In this document: piece by piece, positions 50,802 through 59,941 of the stretch
How the letters are laid out: every line of letters begins with the position of its first letter
Numbering within the stretch: position 1 is the first letter of the stretch
From: Streptomyces violaceusniger Tu 4113
Lineage (GTDB): Bacteria > Actinomycetota > Actinomycetes > Streptomycetales > Streptomycetaceae
DNA: 64,000 nt
Assembly (NCBI RefSeq): GCF_000147815.2
Contig: NC_015957.1
Coordinates: 5,518,001 to 5,582,000, forward strand
Direction: 5' to 3'
The notes under the pieces: model-generated
Database searches by the model: none
Told to the model about the DNA's origin: nothing
The model's input: the letters and a program-made list of their open reading frames with translations, nothing else
Program-made: the position numbers and the translations under genes

Positions 50802-52295
50802 ATGAGCGACGACAGCAGGTACGAGGCGGTGTGCAGCCGCGACGCGCGATTCGACGGCGAGTTCTTCTTCGGTGTCGCCACGACCGGGATCTACTGCCGG
50901 CCGAGCTGCCCCGCGACCACGCCCCGGCGCAAGAACGTCCGGTTCTTCCCGACCTCGGCCGCCGCGCAGGGCTCGGGGTTCCGGGCCTGCCGTCGCTGTC
51001 GGCCGGACGCCGTGCCCGGTTCCGCCGACTGGAACGCGCGGGCGGACGCCGTCGGCCGCGCCATGCGGATGATCGGGGACGGAGTGGTGGACCGGGAGGG
51101 AGTGGCCGGGCTCGCGGCGCGGCTCGGCTACAGCGCCCGGCAGGTGCAGCGGCAGTTGACCGCCGAGCTCGGCGCCGGGCCGGTCGCGCTCGCCCGCGCT
51201 CAGCGCGCCCACACCGCGCGGATCCTGCTGCAGACCACCGCCCTGCGGGCCTCGGAGATCGCGTTCGCGGCCGGGTTCTCCAGCGTCCGGCAGTTCAATG
51301 ACACGCTGCGCGAGATATACGCCGCCACCCCCACCGAACTGCGTGCCGCCCGGCCCGCGAAGTCCTCCCTGTCCGGGCCCGCGGTGGCCACCGGCGGGGT
51401 GCTGGGGACGAACGGCGGGACGGCCGGGGTGCCGCTGCGGCTCGCCTACCGCGGGCCGTACGACACCACGCAGGTCTTCGACTATCTCGCCCGGCGCGCC
51501 CTCACCGGCCTGGAGGAGATGGTGGGGAGCCCAGGCGCCCGGACCTACCGCCGCACCCTGCGGCTGCCGCACGCCTGCGCCATCGTCGAGATCGACGAAC
51601 GGCCCGGCGACGGCTGGCTGGAGTGCCGGCTGCGCCTGACCGAGCTGCGCGATCTGACCACCGCCATCCAGCGGATTCGGCGCCTGTTCGACCTGGACGC
51701 CGATCCGTACGCGGTCGCCGAGCGCCTCGGCGCCAATACCGCGCTCGCGCCCCTGGTGGGCGCGCGGCCGGGGCTGCGTTCCCCGGGCACCGCCGACCCC
51801 CATGAACTCGCCGTGCGCGCCGTGCTCGGCCAGCAGGTCTCGGTGGCCGCCGGGCGCGTGCTGGGCGATGCGCTGGTCGCCGCGTACGGGAAGCCCCTGG
51901 CGCGGCCCGACGGCGGGCTCACGCATCTCTTCCCGCGCGTGGAGGACCTGGCCGAGGCAGCGCTCGCGGAGCTCGGCATGCCGGAGAGCCGACGCGCCAC
52001 GCTGCGCACGCTCGCCACCGCGCTCGCGGACGGCTCGGTGCGGCTGGATGCCGGCGCCGACCGCGACCGGGCCGAGAAGGAGCTCCTGGGGCTGCGCGGT
52101 ATCGGCCCCTGGACGGCCGGTTACGTCCGGATGCGGGCGCTGAGCGACCCCGATGTGCTGCTGGAGTCGGATGTCGCCGTACTGGCCGGAGCCCGCGGCG
52201 CCGGGGCCCACCTGGAGGACTCCGAGGGCTGGCGGCCCTGGCGCTCGTACGCCATGCACCACCTCTGGAACGTCCCGCGGGCCCGGCCCGAGTGA
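50802..52295 (+). CDS. Ada-AlkA fusion: DNA methylation repair regulator/glycosylase
   Basis: 497 residues. N-terminal Ada zinc domain: FDGEFFFGVATTGIYCRPSC and CRRCRPDA hold the four Cys. Then an AraC-type HTH (EGVAGLAARLGYSARQVQRQ, ASEIAFAAGFSSVRQFND). The C-terminal half is AlkA: an N-domain, then the HhH-GPD motif LLGLRGIGPWTAGYV, with the catalytic Asp in LLESDVAVL. It should sense methylphosphotriesters and excise 3-methyladenine. ATG 50802 with GGAGG. No separate Ogt is adjacent. Confidence 0.93.
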   Translation: MSDDSRYEAVCSRDARFDGEFFFGVATTGIYCRPSCPATTPRRKNVRFFPTSAAAQGSGFRACRRCRPDAVPGSADWNARADAVGRAMRMIGDGVVDREGVAGLAARLGYSARQVQRQLTAELGAGPVALARAQRAHTARILLQTTALRASEIAFAAGFSSVRQFNDTLREIYAATPTELRAARPAKSSLSGPAVATGGVLGTNGGTAGVPLRLAYRGPYDTTQVFDYLARRALTGLEEMVGSPGARTYRRTLRLPHACAIVEIDERPGDGWLECRLRLTELRDLTTAIQRIRRLFDLDADPYAVAERLGANTALAPLVGARPGLRSPGTADPHELAVRAVLGQQVSVAAGRVLGDALVAAYGKPLARPDGGLTHLFPRVEDLAEAALAELGMPESRRATLRTLATALADGSVRLDAGADRDRAEKELLGLRGIGPWTAGYVRMRALSDPDVLLESDVAVLAGARGAGAHLEDSEGWRPWRSYAMHHLWNVPRARPE

Positions 52296-52435
52296 GCGCA
52301 CCCCGAGCGGAACCGCGCCCCCCAAGTCACCGGTGCGTTGGTGTGGGTGATGGTGGGGGCGGTGACGTGTGCGCGGGCCAGGGCGGGGCACCGCAGTGCG
52401 TACCAGGTCATCCGCCGCAGCCCCGGTGCGCGGCC

Positions 52436-54382
52436 TCAGCCCGCCGCCAGGTCGCGAACCCTCCGCAGCCCGGCGGTGACATCGGCGAGGGTCGCGCAGT
52501 CTCCCACCGCCGCCCCCGCGGGCAGGACAAGGTCGGTCGGGGGCCGACGGGCGGCGACGGCGTCGGCCAGGTCGGACAGCGCGGCCCGCAGCCGGGCCGC
52601 TAGGGCGGGCTCGGGCTGCGGGGCGCCCTGATCGAGCCGTACGCCGCAGGCCGTGGCCGCGTCCACGATCTTCTCCAGGGCGAAGACCACCGGCGCCCAT
52701 GCCGCCAGGTCCCGGCCGAACGGCGGGTGTTCGGCGCTCGCCACCTCCACAGCGCGGCGCGCGTCGGCGAGGGCGCGGTATGCCTCGCGGCGCAGCCGCA
52801 GCCGGGTGGCATACGGCGCTTCGGCGGTCAGCACCCGGTCCAGGTGGTCGCGGGTGGCGCGGACGGCGAGCGACAGCCGCACCGACACCTGGGCGCGCGG
52901 GCCGCCGAGCCCGGGCAGCGCCCCGGCGGCCAGCACCACACCACAGGCCAGCAGCGTGTCGGTGAGCCGGGTGAACCCGGGGTCGGTGTCGCCGCCGAGG
53001 TAGACGAGGGACAGCAGCAGCGGTGTGAGCACGGCGGTCTGCAGGGCGAAGTGGCGTACGGAGACGGGGATCAGCGCGGAGCAGACCGCCGCGACGATGA
53101 CCGGCCAGATGGCGGGGGCGCCCGCATCGGGGGTGCCGCCCGTGCCGGGGCCGAACACCGTGGCGAGCCCGCCGAAGACGGCCACGCCCACGGCGGTGCC
53201 GAGGGCGCGGGAGAGGGCCCGGGAGACCAGCGGGCCCATGTCGGGCTTGACCAGGAAGGCGGCGGTGGCGGGGAGCCAGTACCAGTGCTCGCCCGGCAGT
53301 TGCTGGGCGAGCACGGTGGCGACGCCCACGCACAGGGCCACCCGGGCGGCGTACTCCCGGCCGGCCGGACCGAGCGCGCGGCGCAGCCGCTGCCGGTGGC
53401 CGGGGACGACCGCACCGACGGGGGGCGCCGGTTCGCCGTCGAAGACCCGGGCGGCGAGCAGCACGGCCCGGTGCATGGCCACGTTGCCCGCGGTGTCGGG
53501 TACGGGGGCGGGCAGCCGGCCCGGTGGCAGTCCGGTCCGCACCGAGCGGGCCAGTTGGGCGGGGGTGCGCGCGATGCGGTCGGGTACCGGTTCGTTCTCC
53601 CACAGGAGGGTCAGGACGCCCTCGCTGAGCGCTCCGGCCACCGCCAGCCGGTCGCGCAGCCGCCGCTCCTCCTCGTCGAGGCGGTGCAGGGGGAGCCGGT
53701 GGGCGTAGAGGGCTTCGTACGCGGCGTCGTAGGCGGCGGTCAGCCGGCGCCGGGCGGCCTGGCCGCCGTCGGTGCCGACCGCCGTCATCAGGTCGGCCAG
53801 GGCGTCGTATACGGCGGCCACCGTTTCCCGTTCATCGGTGGGCGCGGTCTGGCGTGAGTGGATGACGCGTGGCAGCAGCGTGGCCATCGCGATCACCCAT
53901 ACGGCGCCGATGAGCAGCAGGCCCGCCTTGACCGGCGGGGGCACCGGGACGGGCATGCCCGCGCCGACCACGGCGAGCACCATGAGCTGCACCCCGGCGG
54001 CGGAGCTGACCGGCCCGATGGCGCTGATCGCGCCGGAGACCAGTCCGACGGCGGCGAGTGCGAGCGCGATCCCTATGCCGAGGCCCAGCGTGCCCAGCCA
54101 GGCCCCGGTCAGCAGGCCGACGGCCCCGGCGAGGGCGGGCAGGCCGATGCGCACGATCCGGGTGGCGCGGGTGGCGGGGCGGTCGTTGACATGGGCGAAC
54201 ATGGCCCCCAGCCCGGCGAGCATCCCGAAGGGCAGATGTCCCGAGGCCACGCCGACGGCCACCACCGGCCCCACGCCGAGGGCTCCGCGGGCCACCGCCG
54301 CCCAGGGTATGGGGTCCCGCAGCGTCCGCGCCCCGCGCAGAGGGTGCGTCAGCCAGTCGGGCGATGTGGGCAGCGTGCGCAA
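52436..54382 (-). CDS. FUSC-family integral membrane protein
   Basis: 648 residues with two six-helix membrane blocks joined by a long soluble helical region, the architecture of the FUSC/aromatic-acid-exporter (YccS/AaeB) family. N-terminal block: AVARGALGVGPVVAVGVASG, ATRIVRIGLPALAGAVGLL. C-terminal block: RVALCVGVATVLAQQLPGEH, FALQTAVLTPLLLSLVYLGG. The start is TTG 54382 with GGAGG four bases upstream, which places it at the first sensible residue. Probably exports aromatic acids or toxic compounds. Confidence 0.85.
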   Translation of the reverse strand: MRTLPTSPDWLTHPLRGARTLRDPIPWAAVARGALGVGPVVAVGVASGHLPFGMLAGLGAMFAHVNDRPATRATRIVRIGLPALAGAVGLLTGAWLGTLGLGIGIALALAAVGLVSGAISAIGPVSSAAGVQLMVLAVVGAGMPVPVPPPVKAGLLLIGAVWVIAMATLLPRVIHSRQTAPTDERETVAAVYDALADLMTAVGTDGGQAARRRLTAAYDAAYEALYAHRLPLHRLDEEERRLRDRLAVAGALSEGVLTLLWENEPVPDRIARTPAQLARSVRTGLPPGRLPAPVPDTAGNVAMHRAVLLAARVFDGEPAPPVGAVVPGHRQRLRRALGPAGREYAARVALCVGVATVLAQQLPGEHWYWLPATAAFLVKPDMGPLVSRALSRALGTAVGVAVFGGLATVFGPGTGGTPDAGAPAIWPVIVAAVCSALIPVSVRHFALQTAVLTPLLLSLVYLGGDTDPGFTRLTDTLLACGVVLAAGALPGLGGPRAQVSVRLSLAVRATRDHLDRVLTAEAPYATRLRLRREAYRALADARRAVEVASAEHPPFGRDLAAWAPVVFALEKIVDAATACGVRLDQGAPQPEPALAARLRAALSDLADAVAARRPPTDLVLPAGAAVGDCATLADVTAGLRRVRDLAAG

Positions 54383-54732
54383 GGATCCTCCGTGAGGTGG
54401 AAATCGTCGACCTCTTCGAACCGTACGTGAGCTATGCGGAACTTTCGTAACCTGCGTATTTCCGCCATGTGAGGCGCTGATGCCCCACCTGGTGCCACGG
54501 CGGTCCACGACCCGGAGACCGGGGTGTGACCTGGTGGTTTGGACACTCTCCCCGGGCCGACCGGTCGGTCTGCCCGGGGTGCACATGCCAGGCTCATATG
54601 TCTCGCTGCGTGGCCAGCTTCTTGCGGAGCGTGTTGTGCTGGGTACGCAGGAGAACTAGCCTCCGTTCCGCCCGTTACCGAACATTCGTCTGGTAACCGC
54701 CTTCCGTTGATCCCCCAGTGCCGGAGAACGCC
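54383..54732. other. Intergenic region before ferredoxin
   Basis: 350 bp between divergent FUSC and ferredoxin genes. It contains a lower-GC patch (about 54400-54475), suitable for promoters. No clear consensus element, repeat or gene was found. Confidence 0.5.
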
Positions 54733-54930
54733 ATGCAGGTGACCTTGCATCAGGACAAATGCGTCGCCTCGGGGCAGTGCGTACTCGCCGCCCAGGACGT
54801 GTTCGACCAGCGGGACCAGGACGGTGTCGCCGTCCTCCTCGACGAGTGCCCACCCGCGGAACTGCACGACGACGTGCGTCAAGCGGCCGCCGTCTGCCCG
54901 GCCCTGGCCATCGCCCTGGCCGACGCGTGA
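54733..54930 (+). CDS. 3Fe-4S ferredoxin
   Basis: 65-residue ferredoxin of the type that serves actinomycete P450s. Cluster ligands are in DKCVASGQC (Cys-x5-Cys) and the C-terminal AAVCPALAIAL (Cys-Pro). ATG 54733 with GGAG upstream. It overlaps the ferredoxin reductase start by 4 bp (GTGA), so the two form an electron-transfer pair, perhaps for the P450s or Rieske oxygenase elsewhere in the window. Confidence 0.92.
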   Translation: MQVTLHQDKCVASGQCVLAAQDVFDQRDQDGVAVLLDECPPAELHDDVRQAAAVCPALAIALADA

Positions 54931-56168
54931 ACACACCGGGGAACGTCGTGGTCGTGGGCGCCTCGGTCGCGGGGCTCACCGCGGCCGTCACGCTGCGCAC
55001 CCTGGGATACGACGGAAGGCTCACCCTCATCGGCGACGAGCCCCACACCCCCTACAACCGGCCACCGTTGTCCAAGCAGATCCTGGCGGGCACCTGGGAG
55101 CCGGACCGGATCAAGCTGCGCACCGACGAGGAGCTGTCCGACCTCGACGCACGGCTGCTGTTCGGCAAGTCCGCCACCGGTCTGGACACCGCCGCCCGCC
55201 GGGTGGTGCTGGAGGGCGGCGACAGCGTCTCCTACGACGCCCTGGTCATCGCCACCGGCGTCACCCCCAACAGCCTGCCCGGCGCCCACCATCTGGCCGG
55301 GGTGCATCTGCTGCGCACCCTCGACGACGCCCTCGCGCTGCGCGCCGATCTGCGCCACAAGCCCGATGTGAAGGTGGCGGTGGTCGGCGCGGGTTTCCTC
55401 GGCTCGGAGGCCGCGGCGGCGGCCCGCAGAATGCGGTTGGACGTCACCATGATCGACCCCCGGCCGGTGCCGATGCGGCGGCAGTTCGGCGACCGGATCG
55501 CCGGTCTCGTCGGGCGGCTGCACACGAAGAACGGCGTGTCCATGCGCTGCGGCACCGGGGTGCGGCGGTTCTTCGAGTCCGGCGGCCGGGTGACCGGTCT
55601 GGAACTGACCGACGGCACGCTGCTCGACGCCGATGTCGTGGTGGTCGCCATCGGCGCCGCCCCGGCGGTCGGCTGGCTGGCCGGATCCGGACTGGAGCTG
55701 GGCAACGGTGTCGAATGCGATCCCACCTGCCGTGCCGCGCCCGGTGTCTACGCGGCCGGTGATGTCGCCTCGTGGCACAACGACCACTTCGGCTGCCGGA
55801 TGCGGCTGGAACACCGGCTGAACGCTACGGAACAGGCCCAGGCCGTCGCCCGCAATGTGCTCGGCGCGGGCCAACCGTTCGCACCCGTGCCGTACTTCTG
55901 GACCGACCAGTACGACGCCCATATCCAGGCGTACGGCATATTCCCCGCCGATGCCGAACTCGCCGTGCTCCACGGCGAGCTCGAAGGCGGCCACTTCGTC
56001 GTGGCCTACGGACACCGGGGCCGGGTGGTCGGGGTGCTCGGCTGGAACAGCCCGTGCGAGCTGCGCAAACTGCGTCAACTCGTGGTCGACCGGGCACCAT
56101 GGACATCGATCCTGCCCACCCCGCCTGCGGTGTGGCCCGGCCGACACCTCTCGGCCAGCCTCCGGTGA
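54927..56168 (+). CDS. NAD(P)H-ferredoxin reductase (FAD-dependent)
   Basis: 413 residues of the rubredoxin/putidaredoxin-reductase type. FAD-binding GASVAGLTAAVTL, substrate-side YNRPPLSKQILAG, NAD-binding VVGAGFLGSEAAA and the C-terminal FAD contact VYAAGDVASW. GTG overlaps the ferredoxin stop. It should pass electrons from NADH to the 3Fe-4S ferredoxin and on to a P450 or oxygenase. Confidence 0.93.
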   Translation: MNTPGNVVVVGASVAGLTAAVTLRTLGYDGRLTLIGDEPHTPYNRPPLSKQILAGTWEPDRIKLRTDEELSDLDARLLFGKSATGLDTAARRVVLEGGDSVSYDALVIATGVTPNSLPGAHHLAGVHLLRTLDDALALRADLRHKPDVKVAVVGAGFLGSEAAAAARRMRLDVTMIDPRPVPMRRQFGDRIAGLVGRLHTKNGVSMRCGTGVRRFFESGGRVTGLELTDGTLLDADVVVVAIGAAPAVGWLAGSGLELGNGVECDPTCRAAPGVYAAGDVASWHNDHFGCRMRLEHRLNATEQAQAVARNVLGAGQPFAPVPYFWTDQYDAHIQAYGIFPADAELAVLHGELEGGHFVVAYGHRGRVVGVLGWNSPCELRKLRQLVVDRAPWTSILPTPPAVWPGRHLSASLR

Positions 56169-56189
56169 CCGCGACGTCAATTTCCGGCC

Positions 56190-57677
56190 ATGCGCTCTCG
56201 CGACCCTGGTGAGGTGCTGCGTCGTGTTCTCGTCCAAGGTGTCGCCGTCGCTCCGGGTCACTGCCGACTTCTCGGCCTCGCTGGGTCAGTGGCCCTGGCG
56301 GCGGGCGGGGCGGCGGCCGGAGCGCTACCGGTGGGGGACGCCCTCACCCCTGACTCCGGGAGAGAGGCGCTCGGGCTGATCAGCACCTATTTCGGGCTGG
56401 TGCTGCTGGTCGCGGCATGGTGGCTGCTGGGGCGCGAGGTGCGCGGACCGCGCCCGCCCGGCCCCCGCTCCCTGCTGCTCACGCTCGCCGTCTGGGCGGC
56501 TCCGCTGCTGCCCGGGCCGCCGCTGTTCAGCCGGGATGTGTACAGCTATCTCGCCCAGGGAGCCATGGTGCACGCCCGCATCGATGTCTACACCCACGGC
56601 CCCATACGCCTCGGCGGGCCGCTGGCGGAACAGGTGGCGCCGGTGTGGCAGCACACCCCGACGCCGTACGGCCCGGTCTCGCTGGCCTTCGAATCCGCCG
56701 TCGCCCACGCCTCGCGCGCCGAACCGTCCCTCGGGGTGATCGGGCTGCGGCTGATCGCGCTGCTCGGTGTGGCGGTGATGGTTCTGGCGCTGCCCATACT
56801 GGCCCGCCGCTGCGGCACCGACCCGAGCGCCGCCCTGTGGCTGGGGGCGCTCAACCCTCTCCTGCTGCTGCATCTGGTGGGCGGGGCGCACAATGATGCC
56901 GTGATGCTGGGACTGCTCGGGGCCGGGCTGGTGGCCGCGACGGGCCGATGGCCGGCCTGCGGCGCGGTGCTGGTCACGCTCGCCGCCCTGGTCAAGGCTC
57001 CGGCCGCGCTGGGGCTGCTGGCGGTGGCCACGCTGTGGGTGCGCCGGGTGGAGGGCCGCAGGCGCCGCGTCGGCGCCGTGGCGGCCACCGGGGCGCTGGC
57101 CCTGGCCACCACCGGAGTGGCGACGGCCGTCACCGGCACCGGCTACGGCTGGATCTCGGCACTCACCACCCCGGCCTCACCGGACAACTGGGCGCTCACC
57201 AGCACCCTCGGCCGCGCCACCGGAGCCCTGCTGGAGGCCGTCGGCAGCGGGCTGGCTCCGCTGGCCGCCCCCGCGTGGCACGGTCTGGGGCTGCTGGCCA
57301 CCGCCGTTGCCATAGGGGTCGCCTGGCTGCGTCCACCCCGCCCCCGGCCCGTGTACGCGTTGGGGCTGAGCCTGATAGCGGTGGCGGTGCTGGGCCCGGC
57401 GATCCGGCCCTGGTACGTGCTGTGGGGGCTGTTCGTGATCGCGGCGGCCGGGCCGGGCGGAACGGTGCGCAAGGCGGTGGTGGCCGGGAGCGGGGTGCTC
57501 ACGCTGGCCGTGCTGCCCAACGGGTTCGCACCGGATTCGCGGCAACTGACGTTCGCCGTGTGCGGTGGCGTGCTGGCGGTGGGCGCGCTGTGGTGCGTAC
57601 GGCACACGCCCGGGTTCGCCACCGGCACTTCGCTCTCCGCCGTACACGGCGGCCACCGATCGGAGCGTTCGGCATGA
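56190..57677 (+). CDS. MptB-like polyprenol-phosphomannose mannosyltransferase
   Basis: 495-residue polytopic membrane protein with about 13 segments. The loop after the first helices has FSRDVYSYLAQGAMVH and the YGPVSLAFES block characteristic of MptB/GT-C alpha-1,6-mannosyltransferases; Asp in SRDVYSY is the likely catalytic or metal residue. NPLLLLHLVGGAHNDAVMLG is also diagnostic. It acts outside the cell with polyprenol-phosphomannose as donor, perhaps on lipoglycans. The stop overlaps the next start (ATGA). Confidence 0.85.
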   Translation: MRSRDPGEVLRRVLVQGVAVAPGHCRLLGLAGSVALAAGGAAAGALPVGDALTPDSGREALGLISTYFGLVLLVAAWWLLGREVRGPRPPGPRSLLLTLAVWAAPLLPGPPLFSRDVYSYLAQGAMVHARIDVYTHGPIRLGGPLAEQVAPVWQHTPTPYGPVSLAFESAVAHASRAEPSLGVIGLRLIALLGVAVMVLALPILARRCGTDPSAALWLGALNPLLLLHLVGGAHNDAVMLGLLGAGLVAATGRWPACGAVLVTLAALVKAPAALGLLAVATLWVRRVEGRRRRVGAVAATGALALATTGVATAVTGTGYGWISALTTPASPDNWALTSTLGRATGALLEAVGSGLAPLAAPAWHGLGLLATAVAIGVAWLRPPRPRPVYALGLSLIAVAVLGPAIRPWYVLWGLFVIAAAGPGGTVRKAVVAGSGVLTLAVLPNGFAPDSRQLTFAVCGGVLAVGALWCVRHTPGFATGTSLSAVHGGHRSERSA

Positions 57678-58891
57678 CGGGGCCCACCACACCTCGCGGA
57701 CGGCTGGTACTGTCGCTCGCCCTCACCGTGGCGGTGGGGCTCTTCCTGGCCTTCGTCCCGCTGCACCGGGACTGGTTCGACCTCAACGTCTACTACGGCG
57801 CCGTGGGCCACTGGCTGCGGGACGGCCGGATCTACGACTTCACCATCCCCGGCGCGGACGGGGCGGACTACGGCTTCACCTATCCGCCCTTTGCCGCGCT
57901 GTGCATGCTGCCGATGGCCCTGTTCGACTGGCCGGCCGCGATCACCCTGAGCATGGTGCTCAATGTGGCCGCCTCGGCCACGCTGCTGACCTGGCTGATC
58001 GGCCCGATCGTCCGCAGGCACGGCTGGAACAAGTGGTTCGCCTTCGTGGTGGCGGCCTGTCTGTTCGCCCTGCTGGAGCCGGTACGGGACACCTTCAGCT
58101 TCGGGCAGGTCAATCTGCTGCTGCTGGTGCTGGTGTTCTTCGACGCCTGGCTGCTGTCCACGGGGCGCGGCCGGTTCGCGGGCTGCGGTATCGGGCTCGC
58201 CGCCGCCATCAAGCTCACCCCGGCGATCTTCATCGGCTATCTGCTGATCACCCGGCGGTGGCGTGCCGCCGCCACGGCCACGGCCACCGCCGCGGCCGCC
58301 ACCCTGCTCGCCCTGGCGGTGGCGCCGGGGGCCTCGCGGGTCTACTGGACCGAGGCGCTGTGGGACACCGACCGGATCGGTGTGCTCAGTTACGTCTCCA
58401 ACCAGTCGTGGGAAGGGGTGCTGGCCCGGCTGGTCGACCCGGTTCCGCCGAGCGGAATGGTGTGGGGGCTCGGGGTGCTCGCCGTGCTGGCCGTGTGGGC
58501 GCACCGGGTGCGCTGCGCGGCGGCCGCCGGGGACGAGCGGGCCGGATTCGCGCTGACCGGAGTCGCCGCCTGTCTGATCAGCCCGATCACCTGGGTGCAC
58601 CATCTGGTGTGGCTGATTCCGGCCCTGGCGGTGCTCGTCGACAGCGGGCTGCGGCCGGACGCGACACCGGCCCGGCGCAGGCTGCTGCTCCGGGTCTGTG
58701 CGGTGGTGTACGTGCTCCTCTGCAGCAGCGTGGTGTGGCTGTGGCGGTTCGACTCCACCGGGGTGGACGGTTTCCTCGGCAGCAACGCCTATGTGTGGAT
58801 CTGCCTCGGCCTGCTGATCGCGCTCCCGCTGCGCGGCGCGCGTTCCGCGAACATGCTGAGCCAAGAGCCGTATCCGGCACGTATCCCATGA
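57674..58891 (+). CDS. GT87/DUF2029 membrane glycosyltransferase
   Basis: 405 residues with about ten membrane helices, GT-C fold. DWFDLNVYYGAVGHWLRDG contains the conserved Asp, and FTYPPFAALCMLPMAL, TFSFGQVNLLLLVLV and SNQSWEGVLARLV are typical of the mannosyltransferase group (PimE-like). It uses a lipid-linked mannose donor. Overlaps both neighbours by 4 bp, giving a translationally coupled trio. Confidence 0.9.
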   Translation: MTGPTTPRGRLVLSLALTVAVGLFLAFVPLHRDWFDLNVYYGAVGHWLRDGRIYDFTIPGADGADYGFTYPPFAALCMLPMALFDWPAAITLSMVLNVAASATLLTWLIGPIVRRHGWNKWFAFVVAACLFALLEPVRDTFSFGQVNLLLLVLVFFDAWLLSTGRGRFAGCGIGLAAAIKLTPAIFIGYLLITRRWRAAATATATAAAATLLALAVAPGASRVYWTEALWDTDRIGVLSYVSNQSWEGVLARLVDPVPPSGMVWGLGVLAVLAVWAHRVRCAAAAGDERAGFALTGVAACLISPITWVHHLVWLIPALAVLVDSGLRPDATPARRRLLLRVCAVVYVLLCSSVVWLWRFDSTGVDGFLGSNAYVWICLGLLIALPLRGARSANMLSQEPYPARIP

Positions 58892-59931
58892 CCAGAGGAG
58901 TGTCCGGACCGATGCCTGACGTGATGCCGTGCCCCACGGGGCAGCCGCTGGACCAGCCCGTGGAGCAGCCCAAGGAGCGGGCGGGGCGCTGGGCCCTGCT
59001 CCGGCGGCTTCCGCTGCGCCAGATCCTGTGCCTGCTGCCGCTGCTCGTCGTCGGTTACTGGGTGGTCCAGCACCGGTCGCTGATCGGCTCTGGCGCCCGT
59101 CAGATGTTCACCGCCAATCCGTACTGGCTGCTGACGGCGGTGGCCACGACCGGGCTCGGCTGGGTGGCGGTGTCGTTCGCCCGGCAGGGCACGGTGCTGG
59201 AGCGGCTGCCGGCCAGGCGGCTGTTCGCCACCCAGTTCGCCGCGGGGGCGGCCAATCATCTGCTGCCGTCGGGGATCGGCGCGAGCGCGGTGAACATCCG
59301 GTTCATGACCGGCTGCGGGCTGCCGCCCGCCCGTTCCTCGGCTGCGCTCGCCCTGTACTTCCTGGCGGAGGCCACAACCCGGGTGGGGCTGCTGGTGGTG
59401 CTGTTCCTGGTGTTTCCCCAGGCGCTGCGGCTGGGCCCGCTGCTCCCGGAGTCGGTGAGCGGGATGGTGGTGGCCGGCGCGGTGGTGGCGGCCGGGGCAC
59501 TGGTGGCCGGGGTGGCGCTGATCCGTCCGGTGCGCCGGATCGTGGTGAAGTTTCTCCGCACCGCGATGGCCGACGCCCGGTCGCTGCACATGCGGCCGTC
59601 CAGGGCGCTGGCGCTCTGGGGTGGTTCACTGGCGTTTCCCCTGCTGCAGGCGGCGGGGCTGGTGGCGGTCGCCCTGGCGCTGGAGCTCGAAGTGCGGCCG
59701 GCGCATGTGATGCTCGCGTATCTGGCCGCCACGGCGGTGGCCGCGGTCGTCCCCTCCCCCGGTGGTATCGGCTCGGTCGACGCGGCACTGGTCATCGCGC
59801 TGGTCGCGGCGGGGGCGCCGGTCGAGGCGGCCACCTCCACGGTGCTGGCGTACCGCTTCATCACGGTGTGGCTGCCGCTGCTCCCCGGGGCGCTGGTGCT
59901 GGGCGGGCTGGTGCGCTCGAAGATCGTCTGA
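58888..59931 (+). CDS. Lysylphosphatidylglycerol-synthase-TM/UPF0104 flippase-like protein
   Basis: 347 residues with about eight membrane helices. FATQFAAGAANHLLPSGIGA, ALYFLAEATTRVGLLVVLF, and VVPSPGGIGSVDAALVIALV are family signatures. Related proteins flip lipids or lipid-linked sugars. In operon with two mannosyltransferases, so a role in moving the lipid donor or acceptor is likely. ATG 58888 overlaps the upstream stop; ATG 58912 is a possible shorter start. Confidence 0.87.
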   Translation: MTRGVSGPMPDVMPCPTGQPLDQPVEQPKERAGRWALLRRLPLRQILCLLPLLVVGYWVVQHRSLIGSGARQMFTANPYWLLTAVATTGLGWVAVSFARQGTVLERLPARRLFATQFAAGAANHLLPSGIGASAVNIRFMTGCGLPPARSSAALALYFLAEATTRVGLLVVLFLVFPQALRLGPLLPESVSGMVVAGAVVAAGALVAGVALIRPVRRIVVKFLRTAMADARSLHMRPSRALALWGGSLAFPLLQAAGLVAVALALELEVRPAHVMLAYLAATAVAAVVPSPGGIGSVDAALVIALVAAGAPVEAATSTVLAYRFITVWLPLLPGALVLGGLVRSKIV

Positions 59932-59941
59932 TCCGGCGGGG

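Noticed and set aside
52121..52411. Short minus-strand frame between Ada-AlkA and FUSC genes
   Set aside because: Mostly antisense to the glycosylase C-terminus; no recognisable domain.
50241..53603. 1120-residue minus-strand frame
   Set aside because: Covers parts of the Ada-AlkA and FUSC genes in wrong frames; no motif, Arg/Pro-rich.
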